A program made the translations under genes and the position numbers. The notes beneath the pieces were generated by a model. It worked only from the letters and a program-made list of their open reading frames with translations. It was not told the DNA's origin and made no database searches. A stretch of DNA of 64,000 nt from Progne subis subis (taxonomy: Eukaryota; Chordata; Aves; Passeriformes; Hirundinidae): contig JAKJHU010001358.1 in the NCBI GenBank assembly GCA_022316685.1, forward strand, positions 62,001 to 126,000. The letters run 5' to 3'. Positions 11,661 through 24,100 of the stretch are shown here, piece by piece. Every line of letters begins with the position of its first letter. Within the stretch, counting starts at the first letter, position 1.

Positions 11661-13277
11661 GCTGAATAAATACTTTGAAGAAAGGAAGAAGTAAAACAGC
11701 TTCTTCAAGTGGCTGCTCCATACTTTCACTCTGCAATAGTCCTACCTGATAATACAGCAAGAGAGTGTGTTGCTCTTTTTGTTCTTTTAATCTTGTTTGT
11801 GACAAACACGCTTCACTTCCTCCCAAGCAACAACAGCCCATTCTGTCTAGGCAGGGGGTCACTCTGTATATGGGGAAAAAAAGGCATCTGGTATCTTGGT
11901 GTGGTGCCAGTGTTCACACTGGCTTTCCAGAGATTCCATCTTTGTTTCAAGAAGATGTAACCTTAAAATAGAGAGTACAAAGGACTCAGCCATCCAGCGC
12001 TCACTGATGCTTCTGGAATATGCCTTCATGCATACAGTAGTTAAACTTTACTTACCTTGTTGGTACCTCTATATATTTTAAATTTGATCTGATCTGAAAG
12101 ATGAATGATGGAGGAGTCTTGAACACCTTATCAGCAAAAAGCTTATAAGCTTAACATATTCTCCTTCAGTGTTGAACAAGGGGCTCCAAACCTACATTTA
12201 GTATACACCCAGGATGACTAATCATTGTGTTCATATGTTGTTTATGATGGTGCTGTTTATATATAGCAGTACTCTAGAGATACCACTTGGTGCTTGAAGA
12301 CTGACTTGCACTGTTTCTTGGTGGCTCACACAGAAAATGTTTTTCTCCACTAGTTTGGTAATTGCTGTCAATTTTCTGATGTGTGTCAAAACCAGACTGA
12401 TCTTAAAACATTATTTCTTGTTTTTTCTTCCACTGCATCCAACCTCTTGATGCCTTGGCCAAGGAGGCTGTAGACTTTTAGGCAGAGTAGCACAATATAT
12501 CTTATGGCTGCGTACTTAACATGGAGGCTTAGCTGCTGTGACTGGAAATCACATTTTGCAGTAGTTGTTTCCTGGCCTGTACCAGATGTGAAGTGTGGTT
12601 TAACTGCACTGTAAAACCACAGGTGACTAGAAAAAGAACCTACAGGAAATGACTTGCAGGCTGAATTCTGCGTGATGGTAAATGCTGCCTCGTAGCTGAG
12701 AGTGGCTTAACTTCTACCATTTATTTTGTTCCATCTAGATCACACTTATATTTAGGGATGAGATGATTTGTTCTTAATGAGAGCCCACACTCCTGCCCAC
12801 ACTTCCTGAGGAGAGTAGTGTTCAAGCAGTCTTCCAGTAGTGTGGTTTTAAGGCTGAGTATTAAAAATACACTTGGTATTTCTCCTTCCCCAGGAGCCGT
12901 CTGCTGGTGGTTCTCTCTCGCCTTCACAGGCTCTGTCCCTCAACTCTGTTCTTCACCAGGACCATAGGGCTGTTGCTGCAGGTCCAACACTGCCATGAGA
13001 TTCCCCAGTGCCAAGGTTTTCTTTTGGTGAATGCAGTTTAGGAGAGTTTGAGTCTGTTGTCACAAAATCTGTGTGTCTGATGGCCTCACTTTCTTCTGCT
13101 TTAGCTGATTCTGCATTACTGGAGCTCACAGCTGCATTGTCAGTAGGCAAAACCAGAATCTGCTGGAGAGCCTGAGTGCCTTCCTCATGAACATGTCATT
13201 ATGAGGGAAGGTGCTCAGGAATTAATGAAGTGTCATATTTGGTGAACATCTTGTCAGAGTGAGTCAGACTAATACAC
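11661..13277. other. No gene seen
   Basis: About 1.6 kb of mixed-composition sequence between LTR F2 and LTR C1. Only short ORFs with no recognisable domain. If SEPTIN6 exon 1 lies upstream of the window, this is intron 1. Confidence 0.5.
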
Positions 13278-13747
13278 TGTGATGGTTTCAGTGTTTATTC
13301 TGCTGTGAGATAGGATTCGGAGAAGTAAAGCAAGCCTAAACTTAAAGGGTACAAAGATAGATTTATTAACACACACTAAAAGAAGAAAATAAGAATCAAA
13401 AAATGAAACTTTCAAAACACTTTTCCTCCCCCACTACCTTCACTTTCCCACAAACAATGTAAAGAGACAAAACCTGTAATTTTCAGTTAGTTTCACCATT
13501 TTAAAATAATCTCTCATCAATTCCTTGGGAGAGGAGTCTCTCTTAGAACCTCTATAGAGATTTCCCACTGACAACATAGAACAGTTTTCTTGTGGGTTTC
13601 AACTCTCACAAAGACAGCCGCCCAGGAACCTGCCTTTGTGAAGTCCCTCCCATTAACAGCTTTCCTAACACTGCATATGGGCTATGTCTGCTTATTTAGG
13701 GTACTGTTTAAGGATGCTTCTTCTAGTAGAGAAAAGAAGATTCTCTT

Positions 13748-15143
13748 TGTAATAAATTGCCAAGCCAAATTCAGTAAATCAAAATTTAGAATTTTATTTT
13801 GAGACTTAAATCACAGTCTTCAGTAGCCACAATTAAAAGGGACAGCGTCAAATCCCGGGGTTTCAGCACTGGGTGAACACGGTAACAGACTCTGTCAGCT
13901 TGTCACCCCCTCTGTTCACAAATTGGGTCTAATACTGCTGGTTTTTATACAGTCTTCCGCTGAGAGTGGACTGAGACCGTAAGACTCCCCCTCCGTGGTA
14001 GCTTCATTAGATATTCATGTTCAGGTCCAGGGTCCGTTGAATGGATTCTCAAGGTGGAACAATGCCATGATTGCCGTGTCCAGAGGAGGTTTGGAAATGT
14101 TAAATTGGGCTGGAACAGATAAGATATCGATCTGATCTAATCATTCGATCGTTAGCGCGCCCATCTCCCATTTTCCGCTAGTGGTGCCTTTCTGTAGGTT
14201 TGTCCTGAAGTGATTCTCGGCAGAAATTCCTTCTTTCTCTTGACCTTTGTGTCCCTCCGTGCTGTTTTAGTCTTAGTTAACCCTAAACATACCTTTAGGT
14301 TTACTGATCTCAATTTAGACTGAAAGCAGGTCAATTTTACATTGCATATTATTACATTTCATCGTAGAGTAATTACACTTCACAACACGAATTAACTTTA
14401 GGTCATGTTATAAATACGATAGACCAAATTCTTAGAAATCAAAATTTAGAATTTTTATTTGAGAGACAAAATGACAGTCTCGGACAGCCACAGTTAAAAG
14501 GACAGCATCGAGCCTGGGATCGGCGCTGGGTGAACAATCATAACACAGTATGCCAGTATGTTACCCCCCAAGTTCACATTTCTGGCTTGAAGCTGCCCCT
14601 TTTTATACACTGGATCGCTGAGAAAATCGGGGCTCCGATGTTCTCCCCGTCCGCGGCGACTTCATTAACTATTCATGTTCGGAGTCGGGTGTTCTGAATA
14701 GTTTTTCCTGTGTAGACAATGGTCTTAATCGTCGAGCCCAGGTGTGTCGTAGATATGATAATGTCCGGAGGAGGCGGATGAGGTATGGATAGATATGTTA
14801 ATGTCCGTAGGAGACGGGTGAGATATGGATCTGATGTGATCATTCGGTTCCTGGGCTGTTTATCCCTTTCTTCCGTTGTCTTCGTGTTCGGTTCAGGGTT
14901 TCCCGGCAGAGGCATTCCCGTGTCCCTTTTGGCGTCATTCTTAACATAGTTCTCGTGTCCTTTTTCTTGTACTGTGCTGTCGGCAGAAATATCTCATACC
15001 CCTCCCCGTATGGTTTTTATCTCAGTTTTCTTATAACATATGTGGGTAGATACAAACTTATATTTTATATGGGTGTATTACAATACAAACATATTCCAAA
15101 CACGAATTAACTTTAGGACATTTATCACAGGTCATATATCACA
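13748..15143 (-). mobile_element. Solo LTR A1 (outer), split by LTR A2
   Basis: An LTR of the ERV A-like superfamily, running from TGTAATAA at 13748 to ATCACA at 15143. It is interrupted at 14406-15134 by LTR A2 plus its TSD copy. It is inserted in LTR C1. The flanks are pyrimidine-rich (TTCTCTT / TCTTCT) and give no clean TSD. Confidence 0.75.
14406..15129 (-). mobile_element. Solo LTR A2 nested in LTR A1, TSD GGTCA
   Basis: A 724-bp TG...CA element, flanked by exact GGTCA copies at 14401-14405 and 15130-15134. Only one copy would exist in the uninterrupted LTR A1, so this is a clear nested insertion. It is closest to the solo LTR at 55895. Confidence 0.9.
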
Positions 15144-15149
15144 TCTTCT

Positions 15150-15787
15150 TGTAATAAACACGATAAGCCAAATTCAGTGAATCAAAATTTAGAATTTTAT
15201 TTTGAGACTCAAACACAGTCTCCGGTAGCCACAATTAAAAGGGACAGCGTCGAATCCTGGGATTTCGGCACTGGGTGAACACGGTAACCGACTCTGCTAG
15301 CCTGTTACCCTCTCAGTTCACAAATTGGGTTCCACGCTGCAGATTTTTATACAGTCTTTCGCTGAGAGCTGACTGAGACTGTGAGACTCGTGCCTCGTGG
15401 TAGCTTCATTAGATATTCATGTTCATGTCCGGAGTCCGCTGAATAGTCCCTCCAAAGCAGAACAATGTCATGATGGCTGCGTCCGGAGGAGTTTTTGGAA
15501 ATGGTAACATCGGGCCGGGACAGATAAGATAGCGATCTGATACAATCAGGAGATTATCAGGGTACCCATTTCCCTTTTCCATTTCTTTGTGCTGTCTTTA
15601 CAACGATTCTCGGCAGAAATTCCCGTGCCCCTTCGTGCAGCTTTCGTCTCAGTTAACCCTGTACACACCTTTTAGTTTACTGATCTTAAACCCAATTTAA
15701 AGTAGATTAATACATTATTACATTCTGCCGCGAACGAATTACATATTTTATTGCTTAACACGAATTAACTTTAGGACATATATTACA
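15150..15787 (-). mobile_element. Solo LTR A3, tandem to A1
   Basis: A 638-bp TG...CA element of the A1 type in the same orientation. It starts only 6 bp (TCTTCT) after the end of LTR A1. The right flank is TTCTTCT, so the same short pyrimidine motif borders both LTRs. It may be an independent insertion at the same site or the product of recombination. Confidence 0.75.
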
Positions 15788-16848
15788 TTCTTCTATTTCT
15801 AAAATCATCTTCGTCTCAAGAACTAGAGATCTCCTTTTTTCCTAGGAGCAAAGGGCTTCATATCACTTTTCTTCCTCTGTTTTAACTAGAGCCATGCATC
15901 CTCCCCAAACAGCATTAATATATTACAGTGAAAGTTAGTCCATTCTCCATGATTTCACAAGAGACATCCAGCCAAATGAAGCAACTCCTCAATCCTTTTT
16001 CTCACTTAGGACATTTATTCTCTCTCTCCACTGACTTCAGTTTCATGCTGTGTCTCTTTACAGTTCAATCACTTCGTTCTTATTCAGGGAAGGGCTAGTG
16101 CTTTTTTTAAGTCTCATCCATCAAAGAAAGAGTTAACATCTTCCAAGTCTGCAGGGGGCACGATGGTTCTTCCTGGCTGTGACCGAAGGTAGGGTCAGGC
16201 CTCACTGGGCTGGGCTAGTCTTTGGGTTCTGGCTGCTGCAGGGCCACTTGTCCAGCTGCAAAGCTGCATAGTCTCTCTATTAGGCTGGGCTTTCCTCCTC
16301 CCCACGGAGCGGGGGGAGGGGGGGTGGGGGGGGGGGGGGGCAGTGCTCAGCCCTCCCCCGGCCTGGGAGTCACCAGTCCCAGCGGCTTCCCAGAAAAAGC
16401 CTGGTCTGGGCAGGGGCCGGCTGGGCCACTCGCAGGCCCGGGGGGGACCCGCAGCAGAGCAGGATCAGCCTGGCCATGCCCAGAGCTGCTCTCAGGGGCT
16501 CGGCAGACATAAGCGGCAACCTCCCCTCTCCCTTGCTGGCAGCTGAGGCGGGAGGGGGGGGGGGGGGTCAGCCACCGGGCCCTGAGGGGCCACACAGCGG
16601 AGTGGGACCAGCCCTGTTACCTGTTCCAAAGCAGGAAGGGAAAGAGACCAGCTGAAACAGTCTCAGCTTTATATGGGTATTACCAAAAGTCGCATTCAGC
16701 TTTCTCAGTGGTCAAACCATATGCCAGTAGCTAAGAATTGGCTTCTGATAGGTTCCTGTCCTTTCTAAGACAATTCCAAGGTCCTGACAGGGCAATATTC
16801 TGTATTCCTCTTCAACTAAAAACCAAACTGTTGACCCATAACATACAC

Positions 16849-17147
16849 AAAATCTGGCTAAGGGGAAACATATTTATACATCACAGACTGGTAAATATGG
16901 TTAATGATTGAAGTGTATTTGGAGCCTCATATCTGAAAAAAAAACAAACCCCAAAACCACAACAGCAAAACAGTAACAAAACAAGAAATCATACTGACAG
17001 GCTACTGTAGTAAATGTACTCCTTGGGGATGTTTTCCCAGCCTTAAATACCAGTGCCATTAGCAGAAGAGGGAAAACCAGTATGCTTGTCCCTATAAACA
17101 GGCTGTAATGGTTTTAATTTTGAAAACTGGACAGAAATACTAATTAA
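16849..17147. other. No gene seen
   Basis: About 300 bp of AT-rich spacer between LTR C1 and LTR C3, with a homopolymer A tract. No coding signal. Confidence 0.5.
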
Positions 17148-17307
17148 TGTAGTGGTTTTACATTCACTAAATTCTGGTCTCAGTACTCACTCTTTCTGTG
17201 GGAGAGAGACTAGGAGAAAAAAAAAGCAGGCTCAACCTTAAAAATTGACAAATAGTTTTGTTAACACACACTAAAAGAATGGAAAAAGAAAGATGGGGGA
17301 AAAAAAC
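17148..17307 (-). repeat. Partial LTR C3 running into the gap
   Basis: The first 160 bases match the left end of LTRs C1 and C2 (TGTAGTGGTTT start, then the tract around the TTAACACACACTAAAAG motif). The rest is lost in the assembly gap. Confidence 0.65.
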
Positions 17308-17407
17308 NNNNNNNNNNNNNNNNNNNNNNNNNNNNNNNNNNNNNNNNNNNNNNNNNNNNNNNNNNNNNNNNNNNNNNNNNNNNNNNNNNNNNNNNNNNNN
17401 NNNNNNN
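17308..17407. other. Assembly gap, 100 N
   Basis: Exactly 100 N, the usual placeholder for a gap of unknown size. It lies between an LTR C piece and the ERV D gag, so the missing part probably holds the rest of ERV D and/or LTR C3. Confidence 0.98.
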
Positions 17408-18672
17408 AGACTGGCCGCATTCCAGCCGTGTCCCTGTTCGCGCTGAACTTAAACACCTTGCCGCCCGTAGCCACCGCCGTAGCGCTCGCAGTGGGAAGCA
17501 GGGGCGGGGCCGGACCAGCCACTGGTGTCGGGCCCGCCGCATCCGCAGCGGGGCTGGAGCCCGCACCGGCTGCCGGAGACCGGTCAGATGCCTCTGCGGC
17601 AGGCACACATCCCGGCACAGCTGGGGAGCTTGTCTTGCGTTCAGGCAGAGGCGGCGACCGCGCCTCCTTCCCTGGCGGGGCCGCATCGGTCCCTGCTGTC
17701 AGCCCATTAGAACTGGCCGCATCAGAGCCTCTCCCCACCCCGCGAGCATCGCCTGCAGCCCATGGGGCTGGCGCGGGAGGTGGAGTGTCTGGAACCCCCC
17801 CGAGAAGGGGTCCCGCGGGGGCCCGGGAGCCCGCGGCCCCCCCCACCCCAGAGCGGGGTGAAGCTGTCAGCCCGCGCATGGGGGCGGCGCCTGCCGAGGG
17901 ACTGACCGGGGCCCTGCCTCCGGCAGCATCCCGCGGCGGCGCCAGGGCAGAGGCAGCCAATGCAGCTGCCTCCGGGCCCGGGCTGGGTGGCAGGGCGGGG
18001 AGCTCCACGTCACCCGACCCCATTGGATAGGTAACGGTCGTGCGGCAGAATAGACAATGCACAGTGACTGAATCTCGGCCAAAAGAAAGCGGAGCCCGCT
18101 TTCCCGGGCCACCCCCACCCACCAACGCCAGAAAGGCATGGAGAGGAGGCGACCCCGCTCCGCTCCAGCTGCCCTGCGGAGCGGGGATCGGCGGGACCGG
18201 CCCTGGGCTCATCGGGGCTCTGCCCCCCCTCTGCCGGAGACCAGCGCCGGAACCTGAGGGGGGGAACCCCCCCGCGCAGGAACGGGGGAGGAAGGGGAAG
18301 AATCACAAAGGAGCTGAAGTTCAGATTCCGGGTCTGATATAATGACCCCGCCTCCCTCCAGCTCTCCGTTCTGCTTCGGACTAGGGCTTTCAGCCTTCGA
18401 GTTGTAAGGAGTCGACTTAAACACCACTCTCTCAAATAATTTCCACTGCAAAAACACTCCTGCAAGTTCTTCCCCATATTCTATATCAAGGGAGTCTAAC
18501 ATACAGTCCCCCAGGAGGTACCACTCCCGTTGACTGAGCACAGACCCTGGAGTGGGAAAAAACCCATGTCGCCTGCCCCATGCAAATAGACTCTGAAGCC
18601 CCTCCAGGGATATCTGAGCATCCTTCCGCTCCAAGATATCTCCCCAAAGTTCCCAAACTAAGGAATCCTCCA
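17408..18672 (-). pseudogene. gag: ERV D gag (class II, beta-like), partial
   Basis: The gag start is taken at 18672 (MEDSLVWELWGDIL), a matrix-like segment rich in Trp and Leu of the kind seen in class II ERVs. The ORF then becomes Pro/Ala/Gly-rich. That ORF ends near 18209, and another frame (17408-18212) continues the low-complexity region, so there is a frameshift near 18210. The segment is very GC-rich on both strands, which gives long shadow ORFs on +. Capsid and all later genes are absent or hidden by the gap. Upstream lie a primer binding site and LTR D1 in the expected order. Confidence 0.7.
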
Positions 18673-18725
18673 TGATAAACACAAAACAGGGAAAGAGGGA
18701 AAGGAAAAACCTCACCAAACCGTTC

Positions 18726-18743
18726 GTCCACTTGGGGTCACCA
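18726..18743 (-). promoter_or_regulatory. ERV D primer binding site candidate
   Basis: Two bases after the LTR end, the minus strand reads TGGTGACCCC and then diverges. The first ten bases fit tRNA-Trp as primer; the rest does not, so the tRNA identity is uncertain. Confidence 0.5.
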
Positions 18744-18745
18744 GA

Positions 18746-19144
18746 CGTCACCGAGACACACAAAGCAGTCACACGCAGACAAGATATTTTTGCAAAGCAG
18801 AGGTCCTTCCGATCCCAGCTCACTGCTGAGAGAGCGGAGAGAGGAGGAAGCAAACCCCTTTGTTTATTCTTTACTTTTTATACATTTCTGGGTCTAGCAG
18901 AAGATTGGCTTTTTGGGGTTTCCACCCCTCAGCCTCAGTGGCCAGACCAATTGTCAAGTACAGTTGTTTTCAGGTTAGAAGTATGCAAACAAAGGACAGA
19001 GAATGAAAAACAAAGGATTTGTTTATATTATATCTGTGGGAAAAGGTACAAAACTGCTCTAATATTGTACAGTAACTAAAAGATCTGACTCCATTATGAA
19101 ATTCAAAAGGCTAATTAAAAAAACTCAGAAAAACCAGGGTAACA
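18746..19144 (-). repeat. ERV D 5' LTR (LTR D1)
   Basis: 399 bp, the same length as and closely similar to the solo LTR D2 at 36316-36714. The terminal T at 18746 is changed to C. TATA-like and AATAAA motifs lie on the minus strand, matching the gag direction. Confidence 0.8.
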
Positions 19145-19636
19145 GCTTTGTTTTCCTGTAGGTACAGTTTTCCTTACTGTTTCTAGTTAGTTTCTACAAT
19201 TGCAGCTGTGAATGGGAATTACATGTGATTTCCAATTCACATAAAGTGAATGGTAATAGGCTTGTAGGAGGAGGTGTCACTAATACATTGCTTTGCACAG
19301 AGGATTTTTTTTGTTTTCAGTATAAGGTGAGACTTGAGTTTCTGCATATTTTTTGAAGAAACAAGTGTTTTTCACCTCTTCATTTCAGCAGCTGTGTTTG
19401 TGTACGTTTTGCACATTTTAGTGTTATTCTGTCAGGGCTACCTTCAAACGCTTGGTAAATGAAATGTTCTATTTGTGCCTTCTGGAACTGTTTTAGAGAA
19501 GTGTGAAGCGTGATTGACAGATCTGTGCAAATCTATGCTTGGACTGTGTAGTTGATTCCACTTGGGAGGTCTTAAGGGTTTATACAGAGAAGTGTATTTT
19601 GCTTGAAAATGACACAACTATTTCATTGTATTTCAG
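19145..19636 (+). other. Sequence before SEPTIN6 exon 2
   Basis: Intronic sequence ending in a polypyrimidine tract and the TTTCAG acceptor of exon 2. No exon 1 candidate for the septin N-terminus is visible here or further upstream in the window. Confidence 0.6.
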
Positions 19637-19751
19637 GGTGAAGGCTGTCGTACTGTCCCGCTTTCTGGACACGTAGGATTTGATAGTTTGCCTGACCAGC
19701 TGGTTAATAAGTCGGTTAATCATGGGTTTTGTTTCAACATTCTGTGTGTGG
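19637..19751 (+). CDS. SEPTIN6: SEPTIN6 exon 2 (start of septin GTPase region)
   Basis: A 115-nt exon bounded by TTTCAG and GTGAGT, starting in phase 0 and ending in phase 1. It encodes [20 protein letters not shown] and continues to FCFNILCV, the strand just before the P-loop, which is diagnostic for the SEPTIN6/8/10/11 group. SEPTIN6 is a GTP-binding septin that assembles with SEPTIN2 and SEPTIN7 into hexameric or octameric filaments at the membrane, the cleavage furrow and cilia. Members of this group bind GTP but do not hydrolyse it. Exon 9 and the NNPWLCTE tail distinguish SEPTIN6 from SEPTIN11. Confidence 0.93.
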
Positions 19752-20563
19752 GTGAGTTATTTCCATTTTGGGAAGTTCTCTTGCTGAAAAGTTTTCTGCA
19801 GCTGGATGTAGCTCGTAGCTTACAGCACTAATAAGTTATCTTTGATTTAAATTTCCCTAACTGGTCTATTTTCAGTAACAAGAATTACTGGTGCTCTGGG
19901 AAATCCCCACTAGGGTTCTGCAGTATGGCTTTTTACCAAGCAGTGAAATAAAATATCTAAAATCACAGGCTGTTATTATGATTTCTTGTATGTTTGAATT
20001 TCACATTTTAAAAGAAAATAGGTACTCGTGCCAGAGTACTTTGTCATGAGGTCTTGTTTGGTTAAGTATTGAATAATAATAATAATATATTTTAACAAAA
20101 TACTAGTCATGCTCCTCTTAAATCACTAAAAGCTATTTTGTTCTCCTCCTTTCTGTGCATACTTGAATTAAGATAGTATCTGGCCAAGCCTTAACTCTTC
20201 TGACAGTTATCCAAGCTGCCATGTGGTGTGGATCACAGCTGGGACCTGGCACTGTAGCAGGACTTTGTGTCTGTCCCTGCAGCCCATCTCACAGGTCTTC
20301 CCCAGGGTCAGGATCCCAAATAATCTCTTCTCTTAGGTAACAGAAGTAAAACCCTGTATGGCTTTGGTACCAGAGTTTGGGAAGGTGAATTGGGAAATTA
20401 AAAATAGAGAATTAATAATTGTCTGATGGGTTTGCTGCTGCTAGTGCCCTGCCTCTGGGAGCAGGAGGTTATTGTGTGGCCATGGCTGCTTGGACTAAGC
20501 CCCGTCTGCAGATGATCCCAGCAGTGCCTGGTGTGGCAGAGGGGAGAGCAGCAGCTGTGGACA

Positions 20564-21118
20564 TGTGCTGGCTTGAAGGTAAAACCAGCGAGAGACTCCA
20601 AGTCAGAAAAAACAATTTAATAGGAGAGAAAAAAAGTAAAATAAAATAAAATAAAACACATGCAATGGTACAAAAGATCACTGACAGAGTCAGAATACAA
20701 CCTGAAACCGTGGTGGTAGCAGTCCAGATGAGGTGGTCTTGTTGAAGCAGTGTTCCCACAGAAAGGTCTGATAACTCTTGTCCTCTGGGAATCCAGTGGG
20801 TAAGGCTGCCTGTGCTGTCTCAAATCCCAGATTATATCCAGGTGGGAATGCTTGGCTCCTCCCCCTGGGCGGAGCATCTCACAATGGACTGATATAATTT
20901 TATCTGTTTTGTAATGGGTCCTTGATTGCCTATTAAACAGAGATAGCTCCTGGAGGGAGTTATCTATGAGTCATGCAGGAAGGCATTGATGGCCCATTAA
21001 CAGAAGATAGTCTGGAGGCAGGGGGCAAGGGAAACAGTGCACAACTTAGTTTCAACATTTCATGTAGATGGTGATAGAATACATACTTTGGGCACATTTT
21101 ACATTGTAACCTAGGACA
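20564..21118 (-). mobile_element. Solo LTR G1, TSD GGACA
   Basis: 555-bp TG...CA element in SEPTIN6 intron 2, with exact GGACA at 20559-20563 and 21119-21123. ATTAAA on the minus strand near 20612 and a GATATAAT motif near 20835 suggest minus orientation, antisense to SEPTIN6. Confidence 0.88.
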
Positions 21119-24100
21119 GGACACCTCCTGGGGACTCAGCTAGTGGTCAGCACTGCATCCACACAGAGGTTTTCTGTCCCCTCCCATGAGAGATGCAGCT
21201 CATAGTATGGACCTGGTGTTTGCCCAGAACAGGGTTAAGACTGAAATGAGAGTAGTAGCGCAAGGAGAGGAGAGCTGAGCCCTGTTAAATAGAGTTGAGA
21301 AGACAATTTTCCTTACAACTGCATTCCTGTGAGATGATAAACTTTGCTGAAAAGTGGAGGTCACTGTCAGGCTGAGTCTCTAGGTGATTTCCACAGCACA
21401 TGAATGTGGTATGACCCAAAGAACCCCCTGTCCCCATAACTGAAGTCTAAAAGTGTTTCTTTTTCCACTTACTGGGCTGCAGTGTTGTTTTTACAAGTTC
21501 TAGGTGTAGCAGCAGGTGCCTCCTGTAGTTATATCTTCACTTTGATGTGTGGAGAGGAGATGAATGCCTGTGCTTTCATCTTTGCAGGACAGAAATGGAA
21601 TGCATTAGTCACTTGTTGAGGTGAAGGACTCACCAAGATCAATGTACATTAGTTACTAATGTCAGATTTTTATGAATAGTAATAACAATCTTGAAATAAA
21701 AAAAAAACTTTATAGAAAAATATAATAAACTTCATTAAAAAATGATACGCAAATCTTTGCCCCCACCCTTAAACATCCTGGAGAAAGAAAACAAAAATTC
21801 CCAGTGTTTATCTGTCATTCCATTGGATTTCACTTGTACAGCAGAGTTTGGGATGAAAAATTGGAAGAACAAGGAAGCAAATGAAGATTGGATGAGGATC
21901 CCATAGACAGCCCACTAAACATGACAGAAAGGCACTTCATTGCCCCTCATTTTTCAGCTGTGTGGCATCTGTTGGATGAAAAATCCAGTGATAATTCTAC
22001 TTTGTGTCATACTGGATCTGAGCCAGCGATTCCTCCATCTCTTGCTGGAGAAGCCATGGAAAGCTTCAGAAATGACTCAGCAGCATGTCCAGAGTGGAGC
22101 AGTTTTTAGCTCTTGCTGAAAGCTGTCTCCCCCATGAGACTAGAGCCAAAGCTAGAATAAATGAGAAAACCTCTAATTAGATGTTAGGTGTTGCAGATGG
22201 TTTCTCTGAACTTTTATTTCTCAGCACAACCATTTTCTTCTTAAACCTTACATGATAAATTTTTAGTTGCCTCTTAGTTCAGTGCAAAGGCTGGAGAAGT
22301 GTTTAATGGCTGAGACTTTCTGTGCTGACTGTATTTCTCAGTGAGATGGGGGAAAAGAGGACTAACAGGCTGCTGGTTTTTGATGTAAACTTTCTCAGTT
22401 TTTGCCAGGGCTAGATTGTAGTTGCATTAAACTAGTATCCCAAGTTTAAGCAGGATTTTGCCCCTTCCTCTCTCCAGGATTTGATAGGGAATTTGTTCTG
22501 AACTGGCCTATTCAGTGCAAGTTAGAAAGGCTGTTTTGTGGCAGAAATACTTCACTTTCCCCCATGGACTGTACCAAGACTGCTTTGAGGTCTCATTCCA
22601 AAGGAGTGAGCCTGTGATGTGCAGGAGCTCTCACCTCGGGGGAGGGAGGGATGTGCCCAGGATTCCTGGTTCTGTCCAGCAAGAAGCTCTCTGGGGTGAT
22701 GAGCTGTACAGCCTGGAAGTTGCCCAGTGGCTGTTTCTGTGGTCACTGGTGCAAACAGCATGAGGAGAGAACAGTTTTTCTAATCAAAAAGCCATCTGTC
22801 TCCTCAGCCTTCTCTGCCCTGAGCTGCTGGTATCCCTGGGGTGGACGCCAGGAGCTGGGTGCTCCTCTGAGGTGGTATTTCAGTGTATTTTGTGAGCCCT
22901 TGTTGCCCTCCTTGCCCCTGCAGCCCAGTCTTTCCCTGGCATTGGGGAATTGTGCCTGTGTGCTTGTCAGATGAAACAAACTATTTTTCTCTCCCCTTGA
23001 GAGATGGCCTTATCAGTCTGAGTTGCCTCAGGGCTTGTCTCAGCAAACCTGCTACATTGGATTAGCTCCCATTTCTACACATGAAAAGGCTGTGCATGTA
23101 TATACATTTTCTTTAAAATTGGATTATATGATACTGGAGCCATAGTTGTTAATCTTGTGAAGGACAGGTGTTTTTCTCTCATGAAAGGAAGCTCTTGTAA
23201 AAGGTCCTTCCTGCCTTTGAACAGGGAAATACTCCTAGGACTCCTCTGTCCTCCCTCAGAGTTGATAGATGATGATATGATTGGGGTCCCTTAATTCCGA
23301 GTGTTGTGGGAAAAGGGGGCAGTGGGCAGTTGCTTGTTTCACTTAGCACATGCTAGGAAAAAGCAAATTAAATTTCCAGGCACAAAGAGAGGAGGTACAG
23401 CTTTTGTGGTGCATAATTCAGCTCCTTGCTGCAGGTATTTAGAATGCCAAAAGTTCTGTGAAAAGAAGCCGTGAAAGCTCATTCAGCACAAAGATGCCTG
23501 TCTTCGTTTGGGGACTTAGGAGCTTGTCCCAGGTGTAGTTTTGCAAGTGGTTCCACCACTGTTCCATCAGTGTGAGATTTGATGAGGCGCTTCCATAGAG
23601 CAGTGTGCACGTGCAGCTGGAGCAGGGAATGTGCCTCAGGAGAACGAGAGGATGTGTGGAGAGCCCAGCACAGCTGGGCTGTTGGGCGTTAAGAGTGCAT
23701 GGTGCTTTCTGAGCACTGATGTAGGGCTGCTGCATGTCCAGAACCTGTGGTGTTGGCTCTGGCCGTTTTTTTTAAATGGCCTTGAAAATTGTCAGACTTA
23801 ACAGCAAAAGTCCATCCCATGATGAAAGGTACAACCCTCAAGCTTTTCCATTGCTGTCACATCTTCCTGGTGCAGAACTCTACCAGTAAAGGTCACTCTC
23901 TCTGCCCTCCCCACAGAGCTTTGTCAGCCCTGTTTTGGGACAGCAGACCACTGTCCAGTTGCATAATCTTTAAGTACGGTTTTGGAGATCAAATCACATG
24001 TGTTCATAAGCCTGACATCAGGAAATAATCTCCTTGCCAGGGATGCCTCTCACTAGGTTTGTGTACACTGCTGTTTTTTTCAAAGTAATTCTGCCTCTTT

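Larger units (their letters stand above)
13278..16843 (-). mobile_element. Solo LTR C1, long LTR split by three LTRs
   Basis: TG at 13278 and CA at 16843 are flanked by a perfect 5-bp TSD TACAC (13273-13277 and 16844-16848). Without the inserted block at 13748-15787 (and flank) it is about 1.5 kb. A minus-strand AATAAA near the left end supports minus orientation. The right half contains very G-rich tracts on + (16308-16341 and 16551-16568). Copy C2 at 36306-42482 is the same family. Confidence 0.85.

Noticed and set aside
17408..18342. Long GC-rich ORFs on the + strand
   Set aside because: Low-complexity shadows of the ERV D gag; no domain, and the minus-strand gag with LTR and primer site explains the region.
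1..19636. SEPTIN6 exon 1
   Set aside because: I looked for the short N-terminal exon and found no convincing ATG-plus-donor in a CpG context; it may be upstream or in the gap.
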